Source: Paracentrotus lividus
Taxonomy: Eukaryota > Echinodermata > Echinoidea > Camarodonta > Echinidae
Assembly: GCA_940671915.1 (NCBI GenBank)
Contig: CALNVZ010000218.1
Span: 39,444,648 to 39,508,647 of the forward strand
Length of the DNA stretch: 64,000 bases
Direction: 5' to 3'
Below are positions 1 to 10,889 of this stretch, piece by piece; the stretch's first letter is position 1; each line of letters begins with the position of its first letter. Below the pieces are notes generated by a model, which ran no database searches, was not told where the DNA came from, and saw only the letters and a list, made by a program, of their open reading frames with translations. The translations under genes and the position numbers were made by a program.

Positions 1-123
1 CAATTCATTCTCGCACTGCAGTGCAAAACTGAAGTGCAAGTGCATACCCACATACAGAAAACTCTACTTGCATCTTGTTGACAAATACATTCTTCTATAT
101 CTACATGATTCATTAAGTTCCTC

Positions 124-129
124 TTTATT
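124..129 (-). promoter_or_regulatory. Candidate polyadenylation signal of RSPH3
   Basis: AATAAA is read on the minus strand here, about 165 bases downstream of the RSPH3 stop codon. It is the first canonical hexamer I see past the stop. The cleavage site is not known from sequence. Confidence 0.5.
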
Positions 130-291
130 ATGTTGATGTGCATTTATATGTAATGTTTATAAATCCAGTTTTTGACTGATGTTAAAGAGGCCTGAATTTT
201 TGGTAAATGCAAGTGACTAGTGTTCTAGATATTGCGTCAAGTTGATGAATACTCCAGTACTGTGAAGACGATAACTTCAGTCCAATTTACT

Positions 292-3200
292 TCATTCTGC
301 GTCATCACCATCAGCTTCCTCAGCCTCATCTTCATTAGCAGGTTCAGGAGCTGTCTCTGGTCTACTCTCTCCACCCTCACCACTGGCTTCCTGTTGGACC
401 TGACAGAGAAACAGAAGAATTGTAATCAATTGGCAGACAGTGTCATCATTGTATAGAGAACTGGCAATAGAAATGTTAAGTTTGTGACTTCAAATGTTTG
501 TACATGTAAAACAGTCTAGGACAAAACTGGTTCTAGGACAACCACCCCTGAGACAATCACCCCGGACAACTACCCATGCTAAAAATCTACCCATAACCCC
601 ATTTCTGGGGGGAGTTGTTTGAAGGGGTAATTGTCCAGGGGGTAGTTCTCCTGAGACACAGTCTATTCCTGTTATAAAGAGTTCCTCAGGACAAAGTCAA
701 ACACCTAATTTATACAAAATGTTCTAGGAATTGGCTGAGATTTTGAAACTAATCAGTCAGCTAATTGCCAAGATATTGGTGGCTCAATATTACCACAGTC
801 ATGGGTACATCTAAGTACCTGGGTACATCTAAGTTAATACTGGTCTAAGGAGGGAAAATAATCACCAGGAGGGCGTTTCATCAAAGGACTTGTCGGACAT
901 TTTATCCGACAAACTGTTAAGCTACTGAAATGCTTGCATCTGATTGGCTGAGAGCAAATTTGTCTGATAAAATGTCCGACAAGTCCTTTGATGAAATGTT
1001 TCCGTTTTTACTTATTTTAAAGCATGTAATGAGGCTTAGGAAATGAAGTTTTCAGGGTGTCCAAATTATTACATGCACTGACAGCATGTAGAGCCCCCAT
1101 AGCTCGGATGTTGCGGGGGGGGGGGGGGGGTACACGAGAAAAACCAATTGGATTTTTTTTTTCCTATTTTTCTATATCGTGTTTCTTTCCCACTTTAACA
1201 ACAACATCCTAATAAAAGAAATAAGAGAAAAATCAGCCTCGTAAACCGTTCATCTTGTTGAAAGACTCAGATTTTGCAAAACTCCGGAAGTTAAAAGTTA
1301 CTCAATCCCTTTAAGTGAACTTACCTCATCTCCAGCTGGTTCTTCCAAACCACTGTTCATTTGTTCTTCTAAGATCTGTTGAGCTGCTTCTGCTATTAGT
1401 TCAATGTTACTAGTCTGACCTGATTCTTCTAGTTTGAAGTAGGCAGCCATTCTCTCCTTCACTACATCTCTGATGATACCTGTAAATTGAAAACATGTAC
1501 AATCATTAGCAAACAAATCTCACATCAAAATAATACATAATCATATTAACAATCAAAATTAATCATACCTTGGAGAAATTTCTTTTAAAATATGTTGTAT
1601 CACTATTTGTACATAAAATTTCTGCTAACACTGTAATGAATATATACCGGTAGTCACTTTTTCTTTTATCATTATTGTTTTTATATATAACATGTTACTT
1701 TGTTTTCTTCCTTCTCTTTGCTGCATCACATACCTTATTCATACAAACTCTAAAAACAAAGTTTTCTCACAATTGCTACAAGATGGAGATCTTACAAAAA
1801 CAATTAAAAAACAAAATAAATGTCAGGGATGGCATATAGGCTAAAGAAAGGGAAATAAAGCTCTATATCAATCAAAAACGGGACAAAAAGGGAGAAACAG
1901 AGTGATAGTGACATGGAGAAGGAAAAAAGAGAGAAGGGGAGATAAATGTGAGCAATAAAACAAGATGGAGTAGGAGAGATAGAAAAGGGGTGGAGAAGGA
2001 GAGATTGTGAGATAGAGAGAGAAAGCAAAGGGATTTAGGAGAAATACATAGTGTAGAAGGTGTTTCTTACCATCTAATACAGTCCTTCCAAGCACAGACT
2101 TGTCTATACACTTTGCAACCTCGTCCATAATCCAAGGCATGAAACCTAATTCAACATCCCTCTCCACTGGATCATAGAAGTAACCATTATCATTCAATGT
2201 ACCAAACACTGATGGGATAAGGTCTGCAAGATAACTCTGGGCAAATGCTCTAGCTGCAATCTTCTCTGCCGTCTCTTTCTCTTTCTTGAGTACCTCTCGT
2301 TGCTGCTTCATTCTTCTCTCCTAAAAACAAAATATTAACAAAAAATAGTTAAGATGCAGTGTCAAGTTTAAATCATCAACTATAATCCTTAAAGACTGAT
2401 AAGAAATGTATGACTGCTATAATGAATTAATAATTTTCATGAATAATCAGCATACATGAATTGTCACAAGATAATCATTAAATTTAAGAATTTTAAAAAA
2501 AAATGTGACTCTAGAGATTTTCAATTCCCATAGTATTGAAGACTGTATTTTCTTTGAGAATTGTGTGTATCAATAGATGAATCAGTAATGCTTCCTCGAA
2601 AAAGAAAAAGTAACTTAGTTACTGTAACTAACATAATTGACACGGGATCTGTACCAACGGAAATTTAGGCAATCAAAATGAATTCATTGTCTAAAAGCAA
2701 ACAACTGAATAAGGTTATTACCTTCTCTTCTCGATGTCTTCTCTCTTGTTCTTCTAACCTCTGTGTTTCTACAAGCTCTGCATTCCTAAGTTCTTCAAAT
2801 GCTCTTTGTTGCGCTCTGAGGTTTGCAAGTTCTTCTTCCTCCATGACCTCCAGTAGAGCCTGTTCAACAGTCTTTCCTACCAGCACCTCCAGGATTGGTT
2901 TCACCTCAATGTCAAAGTCAAACAGCTGCCAAACAAAAATAACATAAAATGATAAATATCCCAATAAGATTCACTGAACAAAAATTAAGTTTGTCATTAT
3001 TGAAATTGAGGCAGGGGTTTCAAGGAAATATCTGACCAGTGCCCAGTAACATAAATACAAAGTATTTTACAGAGTGTATGATAAATTGCAAATTTGAAAC
3101 AACTATTTCATTATAAATGTAACAGGGCAATGGTCCTGTACTGAGAAATAGCAAAAGAGGCAGTTACATTAGATAAAATGTCATTGAGAGCTCTTTTTCT

Positions 3201-5394
3201 AAAAGGTAATAATTACATTGGTTACATTTTATTCTAAAAGGGCCTAAATACTGCAAGTGTTTGATATCATTGGAAAGCTTGGAATCTTCTGTTCAAAAAG
3301 TACATATTAAAACAAAACAAAAAATAGAATAAAAATCTGGCAACCTTACTTTTTAGTAGGGCTTTAATATATACTGCAAGTGTTTGGTATAATAGGAAAG
3401 CATGGAATCTTTTGTTTAAAAAGTATGTAAAACAACACAAAAAATACATAAAAATCTGGTCACCTATTAACGTTTTTGAGCCACCAGCTAACAACTGAGT
3501 TGTTTGCAAATTTAGACAATACACTGGATTGATAACTCACATCTCCTTCATAGATCTGTGTAGCAATGTCCATGCCAGTCTTAGCAGGTACAAAGAGAGG
3601 CGTAGGAGGTCTGTCAAGGAAGGCATCTGTCTGAGCTTCAACATCAGCTTCCTCTACTCTATCACTCAGTTCCTCTAGATAGAGTTCAGTCTGAACATCA
3701 ATATGTTTTCTTCCTTCAACTGGCTCTGGTGACCTGGGTCGTAGCTGGTCCTTTGCTCGCTTGGCAGCAATCTTTCTCCTCCTGATTTCCTGCTGTCTCT
3801 GGATTTCAATTGGGTCTGGTTGGGCTGTCTGTTGGAGAAGACAATAAAAAAAATTTCATGAAGCTGCAAAATAAGAACTTTTGGGATCTATTGCAATACA
3901 CAAGGTCAATTTGTAATATTGTTTGTAAAGCCTGCATCATTCGTCCTTGACTATTGCATTATGTTGGATTAACACATAAAATAGAATGCACACTAATTAC
4001 AAAGACTGAATTATTCTCAACATCGCACTTCATTTTAATGTTTTGCAAAATATTTTGAAAAAATGGAAAATTAATAAATTCAAATGACAAAACATGATGA
4101 TTGGGAGAGTATTACACTCAAATTGGTATAGGCCTAATAGACAAATAAATTAATATGTCCATTCTCAACTATGCACCTTACATAAAATTCAGGAAATTCA
4201 TTCCTGATAAACATTGCATTGATGGAAAAGTGTAGAACATTACCATGTGCAAGTGCATTAAAAATCACAATACAATGCTGATCTCAGAAATTATTTGTAG
4301 AAAGAACAAGACGAAATATGAATCATGACAACAACAAAAAAGACACTAAATAATATCACGTACTGCTGGTAATGTGTGTTGTGCATATGTGTTTCCCCTG
4401 ACGATTCTTCTGTCGTACATAATATTCCCGATGGGTACTGGCTCTGGGTTTCTGTAACAGGAAGAAAAATTTTTGTTTTTAAAATCATCATAAAATTCAG
4501 AGTCGAATGTTTAATAGTCTTGATAGATTCATGCAGATTAGCCAAGAACTAAAGTCTAAAATTAGACCTGGCCTTGGCCCTAAAAAAAAATAAATGAAGT
4601 CGATTCTCTAAATTTTGTGGAAATAAAAATAAAACTAAAAATCTAACATTAAACTTTATCATCCAACACTTAGACCTCTAATTTAAAAATAGACAGGCAT
4701 TTTCTATATAAACATGCTATAGGCCTAGGCCTACATCTAACTTAGATCTATGATATCAAAGTTCATTCTGATTTCAAAACCTGTCATGTCTCTAGATCTA
4801 GATCTAGAATCTAGTCATGATCGACTGTCTGAGCAGATGAGATTCAGACAAAGTGCCACTGTCTGACCTGGCACTGTGCATGCACAGCAGAACCAGTTCA
4901 CATTCATTTCCAGTGCCAGTGGCAGTGTTTATTTTAAAAATATATCAAATTTTCTCAATTCATTAAATCATGATAAAGTCGGCTCTCATTATCTCACACT
5001 GTCAAATTTCTATTATATCTTTGTCTATCTACATGTAGATTAGTCTCAGTCTCGTCTCACAAATCCCTGCTTGAAACTTGGTGGGGGGAAAAAAAGTGCC
5101 TCAGTCCAGAGGCAGAGAGAGATGGTCATTAACTTTTAGACGTTAGACCTAACAACTGCACTGTTAGGTTTATAAACCCTTGGTGAACATGGTGAATAGA
5201 TGCCTTAAATATTGCAGATGTATTTCTTGACCTTAGATCCAGAATTAGATTTGATTTGGAGATGAAATGATAAAAATGCCAACTTACTGAGCGAGGGGGT
5301 CTCTGTATTTTTTCCTCTGTGGCACAGCTCTTGGCTGACTGGCAAAAGTGTAGGTGCCACTTTTCTGCGGTGGTGCTGGTAAAACTGTCGTCAT
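292..5394 (-). CDS. RSPH3: Radial spoke head protein 3, seven exons, complete
   Basis: RSPH3 is the dimeric backbone subunit of axonemal radial spokes and an A-kinase anchoring protein in motile cilia and sperm tails. Coding exons on the minus strand are 5394-5288, 4451-4364, 3828-3541, 2925-2722, 2320-2071, 1479-1325 and 399-292. All introns are GT-AG, phases agree, and the total is 1200 nt for 399 aa. Family landmarks are clear: YTFASQPRAVP near residue 14, GNIMYDRRIVRGNTYAQH near 44, SPEPVEGRKHIDVQTELYLE near 98, DAFLDRPPTPLFVPAKTG near 134, LFDFDIEVKPILEVLVGKT from 162, and a Glu/Arg-rich coiled coil with EEQERRHREEK ending at 229. AARAFAQSYLADLIPSVFG and GYFYDPVERD follow in exon 5. The 162-200 stretch corresponds to the conserved amphipathic anchoring helices (inference from the family). 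The tail from about 365 is acidic and low-complexity. Length is close to the shorter vertebrate isoform. The ATG at 5394 is the only one giving the conserved N terminus. Confidence 0.96.
529..660. repeat. Dispersed repeat with AGGACAACCACCCC-like ends
   Basis: An imperfect palindromic stretch in the last RSPH3 intron, with ACCCC-rich left and GGGGT-rich right arms. A relative lies at about 51895-52015 (AGGACAATCAACCCC, then CCCCTAACTCCACCCCTA). It is probably a decayed miniature transposon. Confidence 0.5.
869..1003. mobile_element. MITE, ATTTCATCAAAGGACTTGTC family, copy 1
   Basis: About 135 bp with inverted ends of roughly 40 bp reading GTTTCATCAAAGGACTTGTC at the left and its complement at the right. 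The short centre holds CTGATTGGCTGAGAG. The same element lies in opposite orientation at 10751-10889, and a truncated copy is at about 58506-58600. It is non-coding and sits inside the last RSPH3 intron. Confidence 0.85.
3249..3470. repeat. Tandem duplication in RSPH3 intron 3
   Basis: Two direct copies of a roughly 120 bp unit, starting at ACTGCAAGTGTTTGATATCA (3249) and ACTGCAAGTGTTTGGTATAA (about 3374). A fragment resembling the reverse complement of its start (AAGCTTTCCAATGATA) occurs near 10298 downstream of FDX2, so the unit is part of a dispersed family. Confidence 0.7.
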
Positions 5395-6070
5395 TTTGCT
5401 GAATTTCCTCCTCTTTTAATAAATAAACAATATTCTTATTGCTTAGGAGAAGAAGATATATTTCACAGGACACCTCTGTTTGGTATCAAATCCTATCTTT
5501 TCCAAGATCAACAGCTGTCAAGAGTCTAGTCCGTGTGAATACACCTGAAATTGCGAGGTTTTTCAGTGTTGCAAAGCCGGTGTGTGTATTGTGAATGTAG
5601 TTTCTGCACGGGTATTTTACTCATGCATTTTGCGTGTGTTTTTCTCGAGTTGTTTAGGTTCGCAACACAAACCGCATCACCACTGGAAACGAGGAAAATA
5701 AATCCGCAGCAAAACATCATTATTTTTTAAGATATCATGACCTACATTTTCAGTTCATTGCTGTGTTAATAATTTTCAATGTAATATCATAAATTGTAAT
5801 AAAATCAAATTAATACAGAAAATTCGACAATAAGTTGAATTATATTAAAACCTTCATGTTAATCGCGTAGGAATATTCTACGCTGGATGAGATCGTACGT
5901 ACGTCACACATAGGCGAATGAGGGGATAAATATTGCTGCCATAGCAACCGCCTCTGAACTGTTTTAATTATGTCGAAGCTGGCGCTATTTCAAAGGTCAA
6001 AGAGCAAATCATCCGTGAAGAAAACGAAAGAGGATCGTGGAATAATCTACTAGTCTATTTTGTTTTTAAA
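5395..6070. promoter_or_regulatory. Divergent intergenic region between RSPH3 and FDX2
   Basis: The 676 bp separates the two start codons of the head-to-head genes RSPH3 and FDX2 and must hold both 5' untranslated regions and promoters. Visible elements are an X-box at 5935-5948, GTACGTACGTCA (CRE half-site) near 5895-5906, and TTTCAAAGGTCAAAG near 5989-6003, which resembles a nuclear-receptor half-site. No TATA box stands out. Transcription starts cannot be placed from sequence. Confidence 0.75.
5935..5948. promoter_or_regulatory. RFX X-box motif (GCTGCCATAGCAAC)
   Basis: The sequence matches the palindromic RFX-factor consensus GTTGCCATGGCAAC at 12 of 14 positions. X-boxes drive ciliary genes in animals, which fits RSPH3. 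It lies 541 bp upstream of the RSPH3 ATG but only about 120 bp from the FDX2 ATG, so it may sit close to either transcription start. Confidence 0.65.
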
Positions 6071-9000
6071 ATGTTGTGTTCTGCAATTTCGAGGATTTCT
6101 AGGTTAGCAACTCATGGGAGAAAGAACCACCAGTACATTCGCACGTTAAACCGAACAGAGTATCGTCCAGAAACCTGTGGTTTTACTTCTTACTGTGTAC
6201 AAAATTTACAAACAAATTTTGGTACGGATGGGACTGTGACTTCGATTGTGAACAGCAAAAACCCAGTTTGTGATGTTGGACTTTCCAGATTCCATATCTT
6301 AACAACAATGATGAGTCAGCAAATAAGAACTTTCTCTAGTTCCCAGTGGAGGCATAAAAAAGAAGAGTAAGTTTGCTGAAGAGGCGAATGATGATGCCAA
6401 TTCTGGCCGCTAGCCGCTGCATGGACGTCAGTCACACTCGCAAACAGCAGCAGGACCCCGGCCGCCAAGCAAGAGAGTCAGGGGATAGTGGTGGTGGTAG
6501 TGCGAATATTGGGGAGCCTCAGCTCAGCCTTGCCTATTACTTATCCCTAGGCCTAATTGTACTCAGTACTAGGGCCATATATCTATATTGCTGCAAACCA
6601 TTCTCAGGCTGTATGAATGGGATGACCACAGTTCGTGTAAACTTAGAATATAAAATGCGATATTCAATCAACATTTTTTCATATGTTACACAAAATCAAT
6701 GAAAACTATGAAGAAATTACTCAAAAAAAGGCAAAATTCTTAACTTCGAATTAACGAACGAAGAAATGAACGAGGTCATAGGTTTACTAGAAGATATTGA
6801 TACTTCAAAATAAATTAGCATAATTTTGGGGTAGATCTAACATTAGATAACCCTATATAGTAATAATAATATACTGTCCTAAATGAATTAGATATCTCTA
6901 GACTAACTGTAAATTTAGTTTAGATCTAGATCTATATCTAGTAGTAGTAGAATTTTTTTGAAACCACCAGTGTAGCCTACAGTACTTCCCATTGCAAAGT
7001 CAATTTTGAATTGACCTTGCACGAGTGACAGAGATTGTACTAGTTCGAGGCAGCTTGTATTATATGGTTTATACTTTTGTTAATGTTGTTGTTATATTCT
7101 TGTACTTTCACAATGCAAACATTTGTATCCATTATCGTAATCAGGCACGGATACGGGGGGGGGGCTTATCGTCACAGCGTGACATGAAAACATTGAGTGT
7201 ACCCTTTTGCTCGCCCGATGTAACAGGAAAAAATTTGGGTGTACCAAAATCTGAAATTCTGATTTTTGGCGCCCCCCCCCCCCCCCCCTGTAATGAAATC
7301 CTGGATCCGCCACTGGTAATTATTTCATTGGTATGCAATATTCATTATTGTAAATATGCTCTTGTTGAGACTCTCATACTCGCGATTGGGGGTCGATAGA
7401 GTTTGATAAAATCTTATCTTATCTTATCTTATCTTATTTTGAGGATAAAATGAAGGAGAATAGTCAATAGGATTATTGTAGGGTAAGATAAGGGTTTGTC
7501 AAAAGAACTAGTTTTAAAAAGGCTGAGGGTCGTCATTAGCTCACTGTTTCAAATATGTTGGTTATGTTGAATTAATAGTCTGTGGGGTTGGCATCTGTGA
7601 AGATGTGTTGACATTTTTACTACTTTATGTTTTCTACTTGACAGGATTACAGTCAATTTCTTGAACCGGGATGGAGAGACGTTTACAGTGAAAGGCAAAG
7701 TTGGAGAAACTCTTCTAGATGTCGTGATCGATAATGACGTTGATATTGATGGGTTTGGTGAGTATCGGGGAAGATTTATCAAATAGTACAGCATTATTAT
7801 TTTTTTTAAAGATAAAAAGAAAATATATGGCCCATTATTTATCTACTCATTAGTGCCAATAAGCATTTCTCTTTGTTTCATTAGGGTAAGCATGTTAGTG
7901 AATAATTGAGAAGTTGTCTATTGCCTTGTTCACTATTAACATATTTGCTATCAATCATGTAGCCTGCTGTCATATACCAAACATGAATGAAAAAGTGTTA
8001 ACTCTTTTGTAAATGGGAAAAAGTATCATTCATTTTTAAAAGAAGATAGTGACGTTAATTACATCACAAATGGTTATCCAAGTGAATCTTAGTGCCAATG
8101 ACGCTTATTTACTCATGCACAAATTCTTACTTTGAACTGGCTTATTGTTACTGATGAATTATTCTTATTGTGTGGATTTTAGGATCATCTGTGTGTGAAA
8201 GCACATTGGCTTGTTTCTCTTTCTCTCTCCTTCATCTTTTTGTCTCTCATTTGCTTTCCAAAATTATATCTTGTGATGCGAATTTATTAAGTACAAATTT
8301 TAAGATTGTCTTGTTTTTACTTTGTACATTCCATGTCATTTAGCTGCTATGTGGATTTTTGACCAAATAAATACCATTTAGGCATTTCTATTCTATTCTA
8401 TTCTTCAATGACATATATTTGAGTCTATTGTCTAATTTTGATTGTTTTATGTAGAGCTTGTGAAGACATATTTGGCTTGTTTTCGATGATATATTTGTGT
8501 CTATTGTGTAATTTTGATTGTTTTATGTAGGAGCTTGTGAAGGCACATTGGCGTGTTCTACATGTCACCTTCTATTTGATGATGATATATTTGAGATTCT
8601 TCCAGAGAAATTAGATGAAGAAGAGGACATGTTAGATCTGGCTTATGGACTAGAAGATACGTAAGTATTTCAAAGGCTTATGGACTAGAAGATACATAAG
8701 TAATTAAAAAAAAGCTTTTTCTAAGAAGGGCCTATCCTGAAATAATGTTGTTTCATCAAACGCAGAAGAATAAGAGAGAAAATACATTCAGTTACTTAAC
8801 AAATGAAGTTTAAAAACATTAAAGCAAAATGTTGTGCTGATATGAAATCAAACTTGTTTTATCATTTGTTAGACTAGTTGCATTTTATCATAGAAATATT
8901 ACTTTCTTATTTTCTGTCTGATTTTTATTTTTATTTTTTGTTTCTGCTCAGACAACTCAAACTTGACTTTATCGTGGCCTCTTGCTTATAGATGACCATT

Positions 9001-9477
9001 TTTTTAATAGTGTGAATCTGTTTTATCCACTGTTTGCATGGTCTTTTCCATTGGGAAGGAAGTTGTATTCAGGCCAACTCGAAAAGTATTGCATACCTCC
9101 ATGTAAGATATTGCTATTGTTTTTCATAGCCCCATGTGATTGCTTTCATGTGAGCAATTGATATTGTTTTTAGGGTGACTCTCAATGTATCGCATAGCCC
9201 CATATGATTGCTTTCATGTAAGCTATTGATATTGTTTTGCATAGCCCCTCTGACGTCCATATTTCATGTAATCTATTGATATTTTTCTATAGCCCCATAT
9301 TTTTGCTTTCGTGTGGCTATTGATATTGTTTTACATGGCCCCATATGATTGCTTTCATGTGAGCTATTGATATTGTTTTGCAGGTCAAGACTGGGATGCC
9401 AGATCAGCCTTACTAAGGAGATGGATAATATGATCGTCAGAGTTCCAGAAGGAATCAACGATGCTAGGGATGTATGA
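6071..9477 (+). CDS. FDX2: Mitochondrial [2Fe-2S] ferredoxin, FDX2/adrenodoxin type, four exons
   Basis: A mitochondrial matrix electron carrier. The FDX2 type supplies electrons for iron-sulfur cluster assembly. Exons are 6071-6366, 7645-7757, 8531-8660 and 9384-9477, all GT-AG and phase-consistent, giving 210 aa. Residues 1 to about 98 form a long Arg/Ser-rich, acid-poor leader ending [13 protein letters not shown], a plausible transit peptide. The fold follows: [20 protein letters not shown] from residue 100, then [16 protein letters not shown] with cluster cysteines at 139, 145 and 148, and the fourth cysteine in LGCQI at 185. This is the C-x5-C-x2-C-x36-C spacing of the family. The protein ends [15 protein letters not shown], which lacks the long C-terminal tail of FDX1; together with [18 protein letters not shown] this favours FDX2. 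Total length somewhat exceeds vertebrate FDX2 because of the leader. Exon 3 has partial duplicates in both flanking introns. Confidence 0.95.
7143..7318. mobile_element. Dispersed repeat ending GGATCCGCCACTGG, in FDX2 intron 1
   Basis: The ends read CAGGCACGGATACGGGG at the left and AATCCTGGATCCGCCACTGG at the right, an imperfect inverted pair, with internal G and C runs. Similar ends (CAGGCGCGTATCCAGG or its variants) bound repeats near 15088, 23390, 33690 and 40275. I regard it as a non-autonomous DNA element. Confidence 0.6.
7409..7437. repeat. (TTATC)n microsatellite
   Basis: About five TTATC units in FDX2 intron 1. Confidence 0.8.
8182..8215 (+). other. Exon-3-like fragment in FDX2 intron 2
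   Basis: TTTTAG is followed by GATCATCTGTGTGTGAAAG and CACATTGGCTTGT. It resembles the start of exon 3 at 8531 (GAGCTTGTGAAGG, CACATTGGCGTGT) and keeps an acceptor-like AG. It is probably a decayed partial copy of the exon, but the match is short. Confidence 0.45.
8413..8565 (+). repeat. 76 bp tandem duplication spanning the acceptor of FDX2 exon 3
   Basis: GTCTATTGTCTAATTTTGAT at 8423 recurs as GTCTATTGTGTAATTTTGAT at 8499. Each is followed by TGTTTTATGTAG and then AGCTTGTGAAG or GAGCTTGTGAAG. The upstream copy therefore carries a second acceptor and a corrupted start of exon 3. The downstream copy is the functional exon, judged by reading frame. Confidence 0.8.
8640..8705 (+). repeat. 35 bp tandem duplication of the FDX2 exon 3 donor
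   Basis: GCTTATGGACTAGAAGATAC followed by GTAAGTA (8641-8667) repeats at 8676 with ATAAGTA in place of GTAAGTA. The second copy has lost the GT donor dinucleotide, so splicing should use the first. Confidence 0.9.
9091..9383 (+). repeat. Imperfect repeat array at the 3' end of FDX2 intron 3
   Basis: About five degenerate copies of a 55-85 bp unit containing CTATTGATATTGTTTT, then CATAGCCCCATATGATTG and CTTTCATGTGAG. The last copy runs directly into the true acceptor TTGCAG at 9378-9383. Earlier copies end in CATAG or CTATAG, acceptor look-alikes. Confidence 0.8.
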
Positions 9478-10200
9478 TGTACTTCGGATCTTACACTCAG
9501 AGGCGTCGGAAGGATTTGAGGAGACAAAGGATTGGAGTGGTAAGCCATAGTTAAAAGCACAATCGCTTACCCCTCCCATCCTTTGTCTGTGCAGAGCCTT
9601 CCAACGTCTCTGCTCACATTGGTCTACAACCAGTTTGTCTAATACTTGTCTGGACCCATTCCACATGGTTTAATCCCTTTCAGTGGCTATTAACCATTTA
9701 GTCCAGTTGCCACTTAACCCATTTACCATTTTGTCTACTTTCAAGTAAGACTATTCACTTTTCGTCTAATATCCAATCAGCCCTTATTTTGTTTAAACAT
9801 GTTCAAGATGACCCATATTTTAATTTGATGAAGTTGAAAAAGTAAGTGGCCAAAGGGGTAGTTACACCATCTGGACATTAGGCTAAATGACAATTCGCCC
9901 AGTGAGATTTAGACCAAGTGATGATTGGACTAAACATTGTTGATATGTGAGGTACTCTATCATTTACCACCAATGTGGACAGTCAGAGAATGAGACCATT
10001 TGCTAGTAGCCTAAGTGGACATTGACCGAAAGAAGGCGGCCAAAGCTCCATGACCTATGGGATCGCCTTTCCTTTGGCTTTCTGTGGTGGTTTCATTTTT
10101 GGGTTAAGAGAGCTGAGATTTGACCAAGACATCAGTTGACTGATTAATTGGAGATTGACACATGAATGGGATTTTCAATAAAGTTTAAGATACAAAGTCT
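9478..10200 (+). other. FDX2 3' untranslated region
   Basis: The first canonical AATAAA downstream of the FDX2 stop lies at 10177-10182, about 700 bases past it. No repeat or other gene interrupts the stretch, so it is most simply the 3' untranslated region. Confidence 0.55.
10177..10182 (+). promoter_or_regulatory. Candidate FDX2 polyadenylation signal (AATAAA)
   Basis: Canonical hexamer in TTTTCAATAAAGTTTAAG, about 700 bases after the stop codon. I did not find a better one between the stop and this point. Confidence 0.5.
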
Positions 10201-10750
10201 TGTCACTGAACAAGGATATGTTATCTGCCGGCTCAAAACCACTAATATGTCCCCAAAAATTAATTTGAAGGTTTTATGTTTATTCTAAAAGTAGAGACTT
10301 TAAGCTTTCCAATGATAGATATTAAACAATGAATAAGATAGACAAATCATGTACACAAACTAAGAATATGTGTACTTTTCACCAGTAATGACCTGCTTGA
10401 GATTTGCATATTTTCATTTTTAATATGATGTATTTTTATATGGATAATGATTAGATATTTGAATTTGTTTTATCAATGTTGATACTTGTGGTACTATATC
10501 ATTTTAATGATCTTGTTAGTTATCATTGGCAAAACGGGGGGGGGGGGGGGGGGTCAACAGGCATGTGCCCCTTTACTATATTTTGCAAACCACTCATTGA
10601 ACGTAGAGGTTGACATCAAAACATTTTGGTTGCCCCCTCCCTTCTTTGCCCTTTGTCAAAACACCCCCTTGGGACCAAATAGATTGCATTGTTAATTACA
10701 ATTCACCCTCATTATAATGAGCACATATTCAACCTTCTATATAGGCACCT

Positions 10751-10889
10751 GGGGGGCATTTCATCAAAGGATTTGTCAGACATTTTATCTGACAAATTCA
10801 CTCTCAGCCAATCAGATGCAAGCATTTCAGTAGCTTATAACAGTTTGTCGGATAAAACGTCCGACAAGTCCTTTGATGAAATGCCCCCT
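10751..10889. mobile_element. MITE, ATTTCATCAAAGGACTTGTC family, copy 2
   Basis: GGGGGGCATTTCATCAAAGG at the left pairs with the complement ending GATGAAATGCCCCC at the right. The centre holds AGCCAATCAGATGCAAGC. It is inverted relative to copy 1 at 869-1003. An open frame across it is an artefact of the repeat. Confidence 0.9.

Noticed and set aside
1804..2028. Minus-strand hydrophobic frame inside an RSPH3 intron
   Set aside because: It covers purine-rich intronic sequence just past a clear GTAAG donor, with no splice support.
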